DNA from: Dermanyssus gallinae | Lineage: Eukaryota > Arthropoda > Arachnida > Mesostigmata > Dermanyssidae | Assembly (NCBI GenBank): GCA_003439945.1 | Contig: QVRM01000940.1 | Location: forward strand, 523,501 to 587,500 | Reading direction: 5' to 3' | DNA length: 64,000 nt | Shown: in pieces, positions 1 through 11,163 of the stretch | Layout of the letters: every line of letters starts with the position of its first letter | Numbering within the stretch: position 1 is the first letter of the stretch | Notes under the pieces: generated by a model | Told to the model about the DNA's origin: nothing | Database searches by the model: none | What the model saw: the letters and a program-made list of their open reading frames with translations, nothing else | Position numbers and translations under genes: made by a program

Positions 1-50
1 GCCATGTCCTCTTCCTTTTCAGCCTGCACCCTCTCGTCCTGTGCCTATTT

Positions 51-1457
51 TTACCGAGCAACTTGTTTACGATCCGGGACCGCCTTCTTGAAGGCCGGAC
101 AGGACATGGCATTGGCAATGTGGCCATCCACGTCACAAACATAGCAGTGGGGGCAGTCCTTTTCACAGTCTTTATTCTTCTTCTGTGAGGCCGAGTTCAC
201 AACACCTGTTGCAACGTCGGGCTGACTCTTTGTCGTCAGTACACTCTCTGGCAAAGTGTCCTACTTTCTGGCAGTTAAAGCATGTGTGTAATTATACCCA
301 GTCCTCTGGCTTGCAATTTGAATTTCCTAGCTCCTCCTTCTTTCATTAACCTTTATTATAAGATCTCTGTCCATTGCCTTGGTAACCTGTTTCACACCGG
401 CTTCGTCCTGCTTAACATGGCCTCTGATTTTATTGAGGGGCTTCTCAATGGTCGAACTTTCTTTCACTTTGATCCTGACGGTGCTGTGACCAGCGGGCGG
501 CACAGAATCACCTCTTGCGTGGGAGGAGCTACGCCCGCGAGAAGAACTGCGGGTCCTCATGCCTTTCCTCTCCGCTAATTCGATGTAGCATCCATTTTTC
601 CTACAACACGCTTGAACGGCACGTCTGATCGATGGCCCGTCCCATTCCTTACAGATATGCAGGATAGGCGGCTCTATTGCCAGGAGGCTCTTGCTGTTCT
701 CTATGATCTTCGAAAAAATTCTCAAAAAACCGGCAGGTGTCTCTTCGGTTCCCACCATACTGACCACAAGCTTTCTCATGGTTGTTTGTTGGCTCACCTG
801 TGTCTGTGCTTGTTCGCATGCGCCATCGACCAACTCCAGCGCTGCTGCGTAAGACCGCGACTCCGCCAACAATGACGCAGCAGACGAGTACTCTTTAAGT
901 TTCTCAAGAAGAACCTTATCCTTGTCATATCCCTGAGTCACCAGCATGGCGCGTGAGTGGCTTGCTCTGAGAAAGCTTTTCCGCGCGAAGGCTGAGTTCT
1001 TGAAAACGTCCTTAGGCCACCCCTTATTCACTAAGCTTGCATGGTCGTCCATTGTTTGCGCTTTGTTCAGAGAAGCCTCAACTTGTTGGGCTATCTCCGC
1101 TTCTTGCTAATTGCTTCTTTCTCGTTTAGCTAAAGTGTCAACTCTTGTATCTGTGTACTCAGCAGAGTATTCTGTTCAAGTATTTTCTCATTATTCTTAC
1201 GCAGCTTATTTTCGCAGATATTCTTTTTAACATCATGTTCGCTAAGCCACCAGAGTACTAGCTTTAATCTTGGTAATTATGTGTGTTAATCTTGGTATGG
1301 CATTTTTAATGTCAGTATGCGTAGTACCGTGATTCTCTTTTAGGTCCTTCAGCGACTCGACGGTCTCGTTAACCTTCTCAAGTGCCTCTGCGTAGTTCGC
1401 TGGAGGGTCATCGGCCTTGACACCACCGCTCCTATTATTTTTCTTTGTCGCCTTCAT
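51..1457 (-). pseudogene. LINE ORF1 (gag-like nucleic-acid-binding protein), frameshifted
   Basis: ORF1 proteins of R1-clade LINEs bind the element RNA and form the ribonucleoprotein needed for retrotransposition. Reading down the minus strand: an N-terminal charged segment (1457-1242), a polar coiled-coil-like stretch (about 1240-1100, interrupted by stops), a central gag-like domain (1052-327) ending in an Arg/Ser-rich patch, then zinc knuckles. The first knuckle reads CFNCQKVGHFAREC near 278-237. The next cysteines (CPHCYVCDVDGHIANAMSC, about 160-105) are in another frame, so there is a frameshift between knuckles. At least three frame breaks make it non-functional. Confidence 0.75.
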
Positions 1458-1645
1458 CTTGGCCAGTTAAGCCAGGTGGGAAGGCATCGATTCCATTCCA
1501 GGCGAAATTTCGGGTGATCCCTCCGCCTGCCTCTTATCTCCTGCTCTGGAGCAACTTGCCTGGGGAGTTACCTCTAAGGCTTCCTCCGTTCTGACTGACT
1601 TTACACAAACCGCTGCCTCCGAACAAACATTACCCGGCAGGTTAG

Positions 1646-1650
<5 letters not shown>

Positions 1651-1682
<32 letters not shown>
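1651..1682. repeat. (TA)n microsatellite
   Basis: About 16 uninterrupted TA units inside the ORF1 5' region of the LINE at the left edge. Confidence 0.95.
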
Positions 1683-1686
<4 letters not shown>

Positions 1687-1790
1687 TGCATATGTATATG
1701 TACATATCTATTTTTTGATGGAGGAGGGTTAAATACTTTCACCTACTATTGCTGCGAGTAAAAAAGAAAAAGGTCCCAATTCCTATCTCA

Positions 1791-1853
1791 AGTAGTGCGG
1801 GACTCGACTCCAGCGGAAAGAGTTTAGCCCGCTGAGACCCATACCCATTAAAC
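1791..1853 (-). other. R1-type LINE 3' UTR conserved box, copy A
   Basis: In element orientation it begins TTTAATGGG and ends GAGTCCCGCACTA, with a variable GC-rich middle. The same pattern recurs at 21046-21091, 41134-41160 (both minus) and 37063-37141 (plus), each time just after the C-terminal region of an R1-type ORF2. It probably represents a conserved 3' structure recognised by the reverse transcriptase; that role is inferred. Confidence 0.65.
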
Positions 1854-2543
1854 GCACCTCCCCCATTAAGCTTCACTCTCTGATGGCCCAGGTCTCTATA
1901 GAACAGTACTATGGGCCATCAGAAGAAGTGGCGAGTGCCACTCGGATCATTTGCCGAAGTCACTCATGGGTTTCCCCAAAGCTCGACGTCTCCTGTACTA
2001 ACACCTGCGTAGCCGCATCATTTAGACTTGCGTGATCTTCTAGTACAGTAGACGGAAATCTGGCTCTCCTAAGCCATTCCAAGGCTCCTTTCTCCGTCAG
2101 TACCGCTGTAGCCATAGCTACTCCTAATTTCCACTCAGAAGTCGTGCCGCTTATGTAGTCTACGAACTCTTTAAGGGTTCCTCCTCTGGAGAGATCTAGA
2201 GTGCTTGCTCCTCTTCCGTCTCCCTTATTGCTCTAGATAATCCTGAAGGCCGCCACTTTCTGAGTGCTTCCAAGGATTTCTCTCGCTTTCTTTGTTTTTA
2301 AAGAAGCCTTGAGCCAGACTAGGGACCCGAATAGCGTTATAGATTCGGCCACCTACGCCTACATTCTTTTGGTCCGTGAATGTTTGGCAGAATTCTTGCA
2401 CTTGTAGTAGCCGCCTTGGCCGCCTTTGCCGAGGACATCTTCAGGTAGCCAAGGCCCGTAGGGCTCTTGTCCAAGCGGGTCCTCAAGTATCGGGCCTCCT
2501 TGACCTGCTCTATTTGCTGCCCTGCCAAGTATAGTCTAATGAG

Positions 2544-3910
2544 TCTGTCAAGTCTACTCGACCCCATGATGGACAGATTGTGGGCGATGCAAGAACGTCT
2601 GCCTCTGGTAGGAGCCCACCAAGGGCTTACCTACCTCGCTCCTCGTTCTCTGCGTGTCGCATCGTACATATCATACGATCCATGGACTGTTCGGGTACAT
2701 TCAACCAGCTTCTTCAAGCATTCGACGACCAGGTAGTGGAGTCCCTCGAGACGGTTTTGGGTCTAAACTTACGACCACGAGAGGTGCGCCAGGCGGCTCT
2801 CCCCACCTCCATGGGCGGTCTTGGTCTTCCCTCGGCCCGCTCTTTGGCAGGCCCTGCCGTGGCCGCCTCAATGCACGCTACTTCGGGTCATGTCCAACGC
2901 CTGCTCCCGCCGGGGGCTTGGACATTGTTTGAGGCAGCTCGCGACGCTATAGTGGCTGGACTTCAAGGTTCGCCGCCTGATATGAATAGACTTGCCTGCC
3001 AGAGGGCCTGGGCCGAAAAGGTTCACGAATCTTCGCTTACTGAGTTGCTTGAAGAATGCGGTGACGGCCAGGATAGGGCGCGCCTCCTTGCCGTCGCTCG
3101 CCCAGGAGCGAGCGACTGGCTACACGCACTCCCCGCTAACTCATTGGGTACCCGCCTTGACGACCAATCCACCCGGATCTGCGTTGGCCTGAGACTGGGA
3201 GCTGATTCGGTAGAGCCACACAGATGCACTTGTGGCGAGCCTGTCGGACGCCTGGCCAGACACGACCTGTCTTGCGCTTACTCCGCGGGCCGGCGCCCAC
3301 GTCACACCGCTCTGAATGACATTTTTGCAAGGCCGTTGCGAAAGGCCGGAATCCCTTGCGTCCTAGAACCGCCTGGTCTTTCTAGAGACGATGGCAAGCG
3401 GCCCGATGGCTTGACTTTGATACCTTTCTACAAGGGCCGTTCCCTGGTGTGGGATGCGACGGTGACCGACTCTCTGACCCCCTCCCTTGTCGGTCCCGCC
3501 GCTTCCCGCGCCGAGACATCAAAGATAAGAAAGTATGCGAACTTAACCCGGGCGCACCACTTTTTACCCTTTGCATTTGAGACGCTGGGCGGCCCTGGGC
3601 CCCTCACAACGACGCTAATTTTCCAGGTTGGCGACGCTTTACAACAGGCTACAATGGACAAGAGGGCAGGCACTTTCTTTCGCTAACGGCTTTCCCTAAA
3701 GATTCAGAGAGGTAACGCGATTTCGGTGCTCGGAACTATGAAAGACTGGATGGACCCGTGTCTTCGCGTCAGGGGTCGGGCAAGACTCCCACTCGGACAC
3801 GAGTGATAGATGAGGAGTGAGTCATCGGTGCCGTGGATTTAAACATTTACATGTATATATTAAATTCCTAAATAAATGCGAGTTCTTTTCAGTATTTAGA
3901 TGTAGCAAAA
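2544..3910 (+). mobile_element. RLE-type LINE (R2/NeSL-like), 5'-truncated, inserted antisense into an R1-type LINE
   Basis: A 3' piece of a non-LTR element with a restriction-like endonuclease, beginning in the RT thumb and ending in an AT-rich 3' UTR. It is flanked by AGTCTAATGAG (2533-2543) and AGTCTGATGAG (3911-3921), a one-mismatch 11-bp target-site duplication. The flanks join in frame into the R1-type RT, which supports these exact ends. Confidence 0.8.
2580..3806 (+). pseudogene. RLE-LINE ORF C-terminus: RT thumb, zinc finger and restriction-like endonuclease
   Basis: The frame from 2580 encodes the thumb (about residues 1-200), a zinc-binding motif CTCGEPVGRLARHDLSC at residues 216-232 (Cys-x-Cys...His-x4-Cys) and a restriction-like endonuclease core with KRPDG (residues 273-277) and WDATV (residues 291-295); the Asp residues are the expected catalytic ones. 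RLE LINEs use this nuclease to nick target DNA. A TAA at 3684-3686 stops the frame, but beyond it the same frame continues with RLSLKIQRGNAISVLGTM to a natural stop at 3804-3806. The minus-strand copy at 26630-26947 has Gln at the stop position, so this is a single nonsense mutation in a young copy. Confidence 0.8.
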
Positions 3911-5349
3911 AGTCTGATGAGACCTACCACCTTTCGTCCCGTTAGTAATATGGCCTCACTTTTTCCGGAGCAAGCCGGCTTTGTCCATCCATCTCCTCGT
4001 AAACTCTAGTGTTTAATTAGCGTTAAGTTCCAATTCTTCTGCAGTCTTTGCCTGAACTATGAAGGCTCATCCGCTTATGCGATCATCTCTACCCCTTGTG
4101 GAAGGTTATCCTGGCAGAGTACGCCATCGTACGCTAGGTTTTAGAGCAAAGGACCCAGGATCAAGCCCAGCGGAACTCCTGCTGTCATTGATATTTCCAC
4201 TTCACAGTTGAAAACACTTCGGTCCTCCAGGTATCCTGAGATGACCCGGACGAGATAATGTGGGACCTTTTCCCTCACCAGCGTGTTCAGTATTGTCCAC
4301 CACGGGAGGTTGTTAAAGGCGTTCCTGACGCCTTGAAGGATTGCCAGGAACAGTTTTCTGCTGCATATGGTTGAACTATAAAAAAGCAACAACTTGGTCG
4401 TAACTCGATGGACAGCAGTGACCACTGACCGATTTCATATTGGGAGTTCAGAAGGAGTCCGTTTTCCTCCACAAAGGCCCTGAGAATATCTTCAATGATT
4501 GCCTCCTATCCTTTCGCCAGGGTATTCAGCAGTCAGATAGGCCTTAACCCTCCGCCGTATTTGGGGATAAGGACAACCTCAGCTTGTTTCCAGTTTACAG
4601 GTACTGTTCCCCTTCTAGTCGCTGTAGTGAACATCTGTGCAACCAGAATTGGATACTCCTTAAATAGTATTTTGACTGCCAGGGACGGGATGCCGTCTGG
4701 TCTGGAGCTTTTTTCGGTTTAAGTCTAGCCGCAGCCTTGAGCACCTCTGCTACTGATATCGCTGGGGGCTCGTCCTCTTCTCCTGTAGGTGCCTCTGACG
4801 TGCTATATGGCTCCCTGTCGAAGCGAGTGTGTTTTGGGAAGAGTTTGTTCAGAGCCTGGTTGATGTTCTCCTTTGTGAGCACAGCCCTGGGCTTTCGTGC
4901 GTTACTCCGTTTTTCTATCTTGTAGCGCTTTCCCCAAGGATCGTCTTCAATTTTCTTGAGAAGGCTGCGCCAACTATTTGTCTTGCTCTCAATAAGTGCT
5001 TGCTTCAATGTGGCTCTACGGTTTCGATAGTTAATCAACGATCGAGCTTCATCCTCTAGGGTCTTGTGTTGTCTCTTTAGTTCACGCTTTGCTCTGTTGC
5101 AGTTAGACCTCTTTTGTCCAATGGCCGTGCTCCGCCAGTATTTTGGCTGTACGTTCGCCTGCTTGGGATATATGGGCTTCGTAGCTAAAACACATCCCGT
5201 TATCAAAAGTTCTTGGAGCTCCTCTGGGGTTTGGGGTAGTTCCACGTCGGTAATTGCATTGTTATTTTCTGTCTTAAAGGATTCCTCATCGGAGATTCTG
5301 TAGCCACCTAGCTTGAAGGATTTCTTCGCCAGAAGCTTGCGGTGCCTCC

Positions 5350-6640
5350 TGCTTTGGTAAGGTCACTAGACATTGCCAGCTGCCCTTCTTTTTGGTCGCG
5401 GAGTCTCTGTGCGCATATGAGTCGATTTGTGAAAATGCATGATCTTTTGGAAATCTGTCTTGATGGCCTCGGCGCTTATGAAAGGGTTAACCTTAAAAAC
5501 GTCGCGCAACCGTCACAGTGAGGCCAGTGACCACTCTGGTGTCAACCTCTCCCCCAGTACCTTAACCCTTTCCTCTGCTATCTTGAGGATAAGGTTTCCG
5601 GCACAAGTGGCTCTGACGGAGCCAATTTGCACACCATTTTCAGGCTTTCCGACTAGCGGGCAGATCGTGCCAAGCATCTCGCTAGCCGAAGTTCCTTCTT
5701 TCGCCCGGATTCTCACTGACATCATTTCAGTCTGCGCGTCCCAAGGCCAGTGGTACCTACGTCTGGCTGGGACCTTCGCTGTCCCTCGTTTGTAATGTCT
5801 GCCGAGCAGCCTACGTGCCTGCAGCATGCCTCAGTGGCTTTTCAAAGCGACGTCCCAATCAACTCCTGGGATCAATTGGTTCCGGGTTTGTCTTGTCGTG
5901 GCTCCTCTCAAGGGTCTTGCAAAGTATCTGCGCGTTTTTCTACAGGAAGACGTTTGTTCTCGTCTGATTCCAAATCGGTGCCAACTAGCTCCAGTTTTTG
6001 TCGTTTGTTAGAATGTGGCTTCCAACCAGTCTTGTCGAATAAGTTTGGTAGCGTTTTTAAGCTGCCAGTTGTTCCTCAATTAACTTAGCCGTTTGTAGAT
6101 CTAGCTGCTCTTTATCAAGCCTTTTCTGGCACGTATTGCATATAAGGTTTTCGGGCGTTAAAAACCTTTCCAAGCGAGCCGATTCCTGTTCTTTTAGGTT
6201 CTCAACCCGTTTGGAAAGAGCGTCTGCCTTTGCCTTTTATCTATCAGCCAGCATCGTGATTCTTTGCACTTTTGCCGTCTGTTCGGCGCTGGCTTCCTTT
6301 AATCGCCTGAAAGAACTCGTGTGCTTGGTTTCGCTGGCTTTCTGTCTTATTTCAGCTCCCACGTGCGTTTGTCGAGGCGAGTGATTGCAGCCTTGTTGTC
6401 CGTTTGAGTAGTTACATGTTCTTTAAGCGCCGTAAGCAGCTTTACCACCTTTGATAGCTCACACAATCCCCCCGCGCTATCCAGCAGGCCCTCTTCGGCA
6501 CACGTTTCATTTGCATCTTTGGCCTTTTGGCTGGCTGCGGGTCGACTGGTCACACCCTCAGTAGGATCGTTTGGCAAAATCGCCATTGCTGTCGATCTCT
6601 TTCGTTAAGTCTGCGGCGTTGCGGCAGACATGCTCTCCTC
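5350..6640 (-). pseudogene. R1-type LINE ORF1, degenerate
   Basis: The minus strand carries an acidic Ser/Glu-rich N-terminus (about 6720-6610), a coiled-coil-like segment (6586-6347) resembling the start of the ORF1 at 1457-1242, and a gag-type domain (5827-5513) with the pattern MMSVRIRAKEGTSASEML and then GVQIGSVRAT. Zinc knuckles expected after this domain are absent, consistent with a deletion that also removed the ORF2 endonuclease. Stops near 6609 and several frame changes break it. Confidence 0.65.
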
Positions 6641-6780
6641 GTCCTCCGAGTCGTTGTTTGTGCTCGTGTCTTTCTCCGTCTCCGGTTTCGCTCCCCTCTT
6701 CTCCAGCTCGTCTGGGTCTATTGAGAGTAAAGCCGGGCAGAGGGACCGAGGGACACAGCCCGGACCCTTAAATGGATCCA

Positions 6781-7393
6781 TTCCTTTTTTTCCACGCCTT
6801 ACGTATTTATATCTGCGTTGCTGTATGATATGCTGCTATACAGATATACACATAGGTATTTATATATACACACTGTGGTTCACTAGACAGTCAGTGTGGT
6901 ACGATCCTTATATAGTCCAATGCTCTACTGCGCTAACTACTTTTAGTTGAAAAGTCGTTAAAGTTCGAATTTGACTGCGCAGCGGACCGCCCGACTGTTA
7001 CGCGAGTAGTTCTGTTTTCGCTTCGCTTTGCTGAAGAAGTTACATTCAAGCTTCACAGCAGCTTAGCTTCACGCCGCTCTGTCGCATGTTCGCGCACAAA
7101 ACACCAAAATGACCACTGAATTTCACGGTTAACCTTCGTGCACTCACACGGGAAGCATGATCTTTTGGAGCTTCGTAGACACACGTTCGCGCGCCTTGGC
7201 GCCAAACCGTGGCGGCCTTTCATCTCAGAGACTCCACTAATGCTTACAATATCGCTGTTCAACCATTCAGTGCAATTCAGTGCACCTACCTGCTAACACA
7301 AAGTTCACTAATTATGGCTAGTACTAGAATCCTAAGATCGTTTCTACAGACCTACAAAAAACACGTCCGCGCCGTCCGATTTCAAAACCGAAA

Positions 7394-7396
<3 letters not shown>
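6781..7396. other. No gene recognised
   Basis: Short ORFs on both strands, none with a recognisable motif. Part may be the 5' UTR of the R1-type LINE to the left. Confidence 0.5.

Positions 7397-7430
<34 letters not shown>
7397..7430. repeat. (AT)n microsatellite at the 3' end of a LINE
   Basis: Uninterrupted AT units directly abutting the 3' end of the minus-strand LINE at 7431-9620. The tract may be the element's own tail. Confidence 0.9.
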
Positions 7431-7434
<4 letters not shown>

Positions 7435-9620
7435 TGGTTAAGTCGGTATTCGATCGGTTGATAAGTGTGTGCACCATTTTATATCAGGGACGCTGCAGCT
7501 ATTAATTACCTATATTGAACTCCCCTGTTTTTTGCCCTTACGTGTTGAGCACCAGCCATCAGGATGGCCTCTGCTTCGTAAACGCTACCTGTGCCTTTTC
7601 TGCATCCTTACCTAATCCTAACGCTTCCCCTAATTCTAAATCCTTAGTCCCTCCCAACTGCTCGCACTCCCTAACCAGATGATCTACCGTTTCCTCTCTC
7701 TTACGGCATATCCAACAAACCGTTGTTTCTAATCCTTCGTAACAGTTTTGTTGCACCCTTGTGTCTAACATACCAGCTCTTGCATCCGCTAACAGCCCGC
7801 TGCTTCTTGTATTATCATATAACCATGCTACTCCAACCCTTTCCAATTTCATATTCCCGTATACTTTCTTAAAACTAGTTTTCTGCATAAGTGCTGTCCG
7901 CCACTTCTGTGTGTATGCTGCCTTTACCCTACTTTTAATTTGCCCACTGGACACAGCAGTGTCTGTCCATTGTTTACTACTGAGTCATATCTGTCTTGCC
8001 GCAAACTCCACCCGCCTGTCCCATTATGTTTTTACTCATATTGCCTTTTTTACCCATTGTATCTTTTTAACCCATCGTTCGTTATTCAATATCCTAATTC
8101 TACTACAATACCTCAGCTTACTTTGCACTTCTCTTTCGATAAATGTCGACATACCTTCCTCTTCAAGAAACTCTCTGCTACAATGAAAACGGCACTCTAA
8201 TGAATATCTAACTACTTCTTTTTAAATCCCTTCCAACTTCCTCCATAGACCCGAGCTAGAACAGCCTTTTTAAATGTCAGCCCTGGCGCATACACTGCCT
8301 TCCAAATGTCCCTTGTAACTACATATGTACTGAACCTCCTTAGACTTTTGCATCTTACCGAATTCTGTTTGTCTGTGCTGTCCCTGTCTGTTTTTTATTC
8401 TTAACATTTTTTTCTGTTTTAACAATTCTTTCTTTGACGCTATAGTCACACCTAAATATTTATATTGAAAACCTAACTCCTTCCCCTGTAACCTTAGCTT
8501 CCGCTCCGATGTAACCCCCGGAAATGCTGAAATAGCGCTCTTCTTTTTGTTAAATACCATATCTAGTTCATCTGCCGCCTTCCCACAGGCATCAAGCATT
8601 CCTTGAACCCCTCCTACGTTCTTTTCTAAAATAACCATGTTATTTGCAAACAACAAAAGAGGAATCCTTTTCACCGACCTACCACTCCAACCCGGTGCTA
8701 TTCATCATTCTTGCGATTCTTTCTATATATATTAGAAAAGTATTGAGGACAAATGGCATCCCTATCTCACTCCTTTAGCAACACCATATTCACTCAATTC
8801 TCCCTTTTTTCGTTTAATCATTACTGTGGTTCCCCAAAATTTCAGCTATTTGATTCAGTACAAAAATATGGTCGTCTAATTATATCCCTTTCTAAACCCA
8901 CATTGCCATTTCCCATTTTACTATTTGCTTTAACTTATCTTGTACCCAGCTCTTAAAAAATTGCATGAAATTACGGTACGTAATTCATGCAATGATCATC
9001 GGTCGTCAATTCCTCAAATCATCGTTATCGACGCCATCCTTTGGCAGCAAACATACTCTTCCCTTACGCCATTTTCTCGGCATGCTACTTCCGGCAAAAA
9101 TGCTATTAAAAACTTTAGATAAATAACTTATGTAGTCCTATCCCAACGCGTTTACTCTCCATTGTCATTCCGTCTAACCCGCATGCCGTCTTCTCTTTCA
9201 TTCTTCTAATAACTGGTTCTATTTCTTCTACCCCTGTATCTATTCTCATCCTTTCTTGACTACCTCCATCACTAATAAAAACAATATTTTTTTCATGTTC
9301 AAGATTAGTCATGCTTTTTCCTGCATTGACTACATATGTCCAGAATCACTTTATCCGTTGTCCTCTTGGAGCCCCCAGTATACTATTGTATGTGTACCTG
9401 CATATATTTTTGCAAGTATTCCTCGCCCTCATCCGGGTCCCTACTTATTACCTTCCTATGCTCCCCACTCCACTTCTTTCTCTTTAATATAGCCTCCTCA
9501 ATCTCCTTATTCCACCACCCCCTCTCTCCCCCCATTACGCCCTTAACTACATTATAACATTTATAGTAATTACCCTGTATTATTATATGCACTTTATTTA
9601 TATATCTATGGTGTCCCCTA
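7431..9620 (-). mobile_element. LINE of the type annotated as 'tick transposon', degenerate
   Basis: Minus-strand pieces appear in ORF2 order. The linker after the endonuclease (9592-9383) has GWWNKEIEEAILKRK. The RT start (9312-9115) has MKEKTACGLDGMTMES. The RT catalytic region (8674-8270) reads LLFANNMVILEKN where the ancestral motif would be FADDM, then KYLGVTIAS of the thumb. The C-terminal part (7954-7559) has SGLLADARAGMLDTRV and a Cys/His motif CWICRKREETVDHLVREC. The 3' UTR is 7558-7431. Both catalytic aspartates are replaced by Asn, and RT motifs A and B cannot be found, so the element is dead. The resemblance to tick elements is from recall and not tested. Confidence 0.7.
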
Positions 9621-9644
9621 AGAACTGTTCAATTGCATCTAATT

Positions 9645-9669
9645 TATATATATATATATATATATATAC
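9645..9669. repeat. (TA)n microsatellite
   Basis: Simple TA tract between the 5' side of the minus-strand LINE and the plus-strand CR1-like LINE. Confidence 0.9.
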
Positions 9670-9729
9670 AGTTCCTGAAGAAAATATAAAGCCACCCATT
9701 TTGCAACATTTTACGCATTTATTACAACC

Positions 9730-11146
9730 AATTGTATAATAGTATACTATAGACCTGTGGCACAGTATTCAATAGTGTGTATAATATTTGAAAAAATACT
9801 TGTGGATCATATATTTCACTTCATGCAGTCTGAGGGAGTGCTTGATGAACAGCAACATTGTTTTACTAAGGGCAAATCTACAGCAACCCAACTAGTTGAA
9901 ATATTCCAAGATTGGGCCATTTATATTAACAGCAAGAAAACATTTGATTGTATTTACTTTGATTTTTCTAAAGCATTTGACAGAGTAAATAATTTAAAAC
10001 TCGTACATAAACTAATTGACTTAAATATAGACAAGCATTGTAGAAAAGCACTGTTTTATGGGTATCAAGTTATCTTACGAATCGGAAGTTTTGTGTGCGG
10101 GTAAATGACAGTTTTAGTCGGTATGGGGTGTGTCCCTCCGGCGTGCCTCAGGGGTCATGTCTAGGCCCATTATTATTCTGTATATTTATCTTAGATCTTA
10201 AAAACGTTATACCCGGAGCACTTAAGTATAAACTCTACGCAGACGATCTTAAACTTTATGGGCTTTCTGGCACAGAAGCCGAGAGGGGAATATTACAGAA
10301 AACAATTGACTCCATCTCCGATTGGTGTTTCAAAAATTTAATATAAAAATTTCGGCCGAAAATAATTTCGGTTCCTATATGCGCCGTTGTGTGCCTGAAG
10401 GAAGACCACGCTTACACACTTGATGGACAAGAGATACCCAGGGTAAGCAGCATTCGTGATCTTAGGGTAACGGTTACACCGGAGCTTGATTTTAACATTC
10501 ACATCACGCAGACTATTCAATCTGCTAGTCTTATATGCAATATGATCTTTCGTTGTTTCATTATTAAATGCCCAATGTTTTATATCCGCCTTTATAATAA
10601 CCTTGTAGTTCCTAAATTAATCGACAGCTGTGAAGTCTGGCGCCCGTATTTAAAAAACATATTGATGCAATTGAAAAAATGCAGTCCAAATTCCTTCGAC
10701 GTGTTGCAATGAGATGTAAGGTTGAGCGTAGCAGTCTCTACTTACCACCTATATCGGAACGACACTCAAGAGCAGATTTTAAAACGTACGCACGAATTTC
10801 TCAGTCGAATAGGCTTTCCATCTTTTTTAATATTCGCAAAAACAATCTGCGCAGCACCCAAACCATATCGTCGAAAGTAGAAGTTGCACGTTCTGACCGA
10901 ATTAATAATATGTTTTCTTGGCGTTTGGCGAGAATGTTGAGAACCATGAACTAGTCATATATTCTTATTCTGTACTACCGCATATGTTACGCAATGGTAC
11001 TATTTCATCCTATTGTCTAGTAAATTGTTCTCTATATTTCTATTATTGCACAATGTATATATTGAATACAGGACTTTTGTGAACAACTATGTACATAATT
11101 CTCAACCCTTTAAATATAATAAAGGAGCACTTGAATTGAATTGAAT
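9730..11146 (+). mobile_element. CR1-like LINE, 5'-truncated inside the RT, with (TTGAA)n tail
   Basis: Coding sequence starts abruptly in the RT fingers (YRPVAQYSIVCIIFEKIL, about 9745-9800). It runs through motif A (YFDFSKAFDRV, 9955-9990), motif B (PSGVPQGSCLGPLLF, near 10140), motif C (KLYADDLKLY, near 10230), the thumb (10389-10712) and the C-terminus (10679-10954). A 3' UTR with AATAAA-like signals ends in repeated TTGAA at about 11131-11146. RT catalytic residues are intact, but frameshifts near 10100, 10340 and 10690 and a stop at 10344 break the ORF. Short tandem 3' repeats are typical of CR1 and related clades. Confidence 0.85.
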
Positions 11147-11163
11147 AATGATCACAGTAATGC

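Larger units (their letters stand above)
1..1742 (-). mobile_element. R1-type LINE, 5' part (ORF1 region), runs off the left edge
   Basis: The minus strand reads as the 5' end of an R1-like non-LTR retrotransposon whose ORF2 would lie beyond the window. Broken pieces of one gag-like ORF1 occur in order from 1742 down to 51. A (TA)n tract at 1651-1682 interrupts the N-terminal part. The element lies directly downstream, in the same orientation, of the 3' end of another R1-type element (about 1770-6780), a head-to-tail arrangement. The clade is inferred from the ORF1 layout and from neighbouring copies. Confidence 0.7.
1880..5320 (-). pseudogene. R1-type ORF2 (reverse transcriptase), degenerate and split
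   Basis: ORF2 of R1-clade LINEs carries an endonuclease and a reverse transcriptase. Here the minus strand starts at the linker after the missing endonuclease (5320-4720). It continues with RT sequence at 4472-4141 in shifting frames (ILQGVRNAFNNL for motif A, AGVPLGLILGPLL for motif B near 4160), then motif C at about 4050 as AYADEP, where the second catalytic Asp of YADD is replaced. The thumb continues at 3990-3911 and resumes at 2543-2337 (KEARYLRTRLD) and further in broken frames. Several frameshifts, stops and a substituted catalytic residue show it is dead. Confidence 0.75.
1765..6780 (-). mobile_element. R1-type LINE with EN deletion, interrupted by an RLE LINE
   Basis: On the minus strand an R1-like element can be followed from ORF1 (about 6640-5350) through ORF2 (5320-3911, then 2543-1880) to a 3' UTR box at 1853-1791. 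It is split by an antisense insertion at 2544-3910. Skipping the insertion and one 11-bp duplicate restores one reading frame through the RT thumb: ...GRKVVGLIRL joins YLAGQQIEQ.... The endonuclease domain and the ORF1 zinc knuckles are missing between about 5420 and 5300. The element is about 3.6 kb without the insert and cannot be active. Confidence 0.8.
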
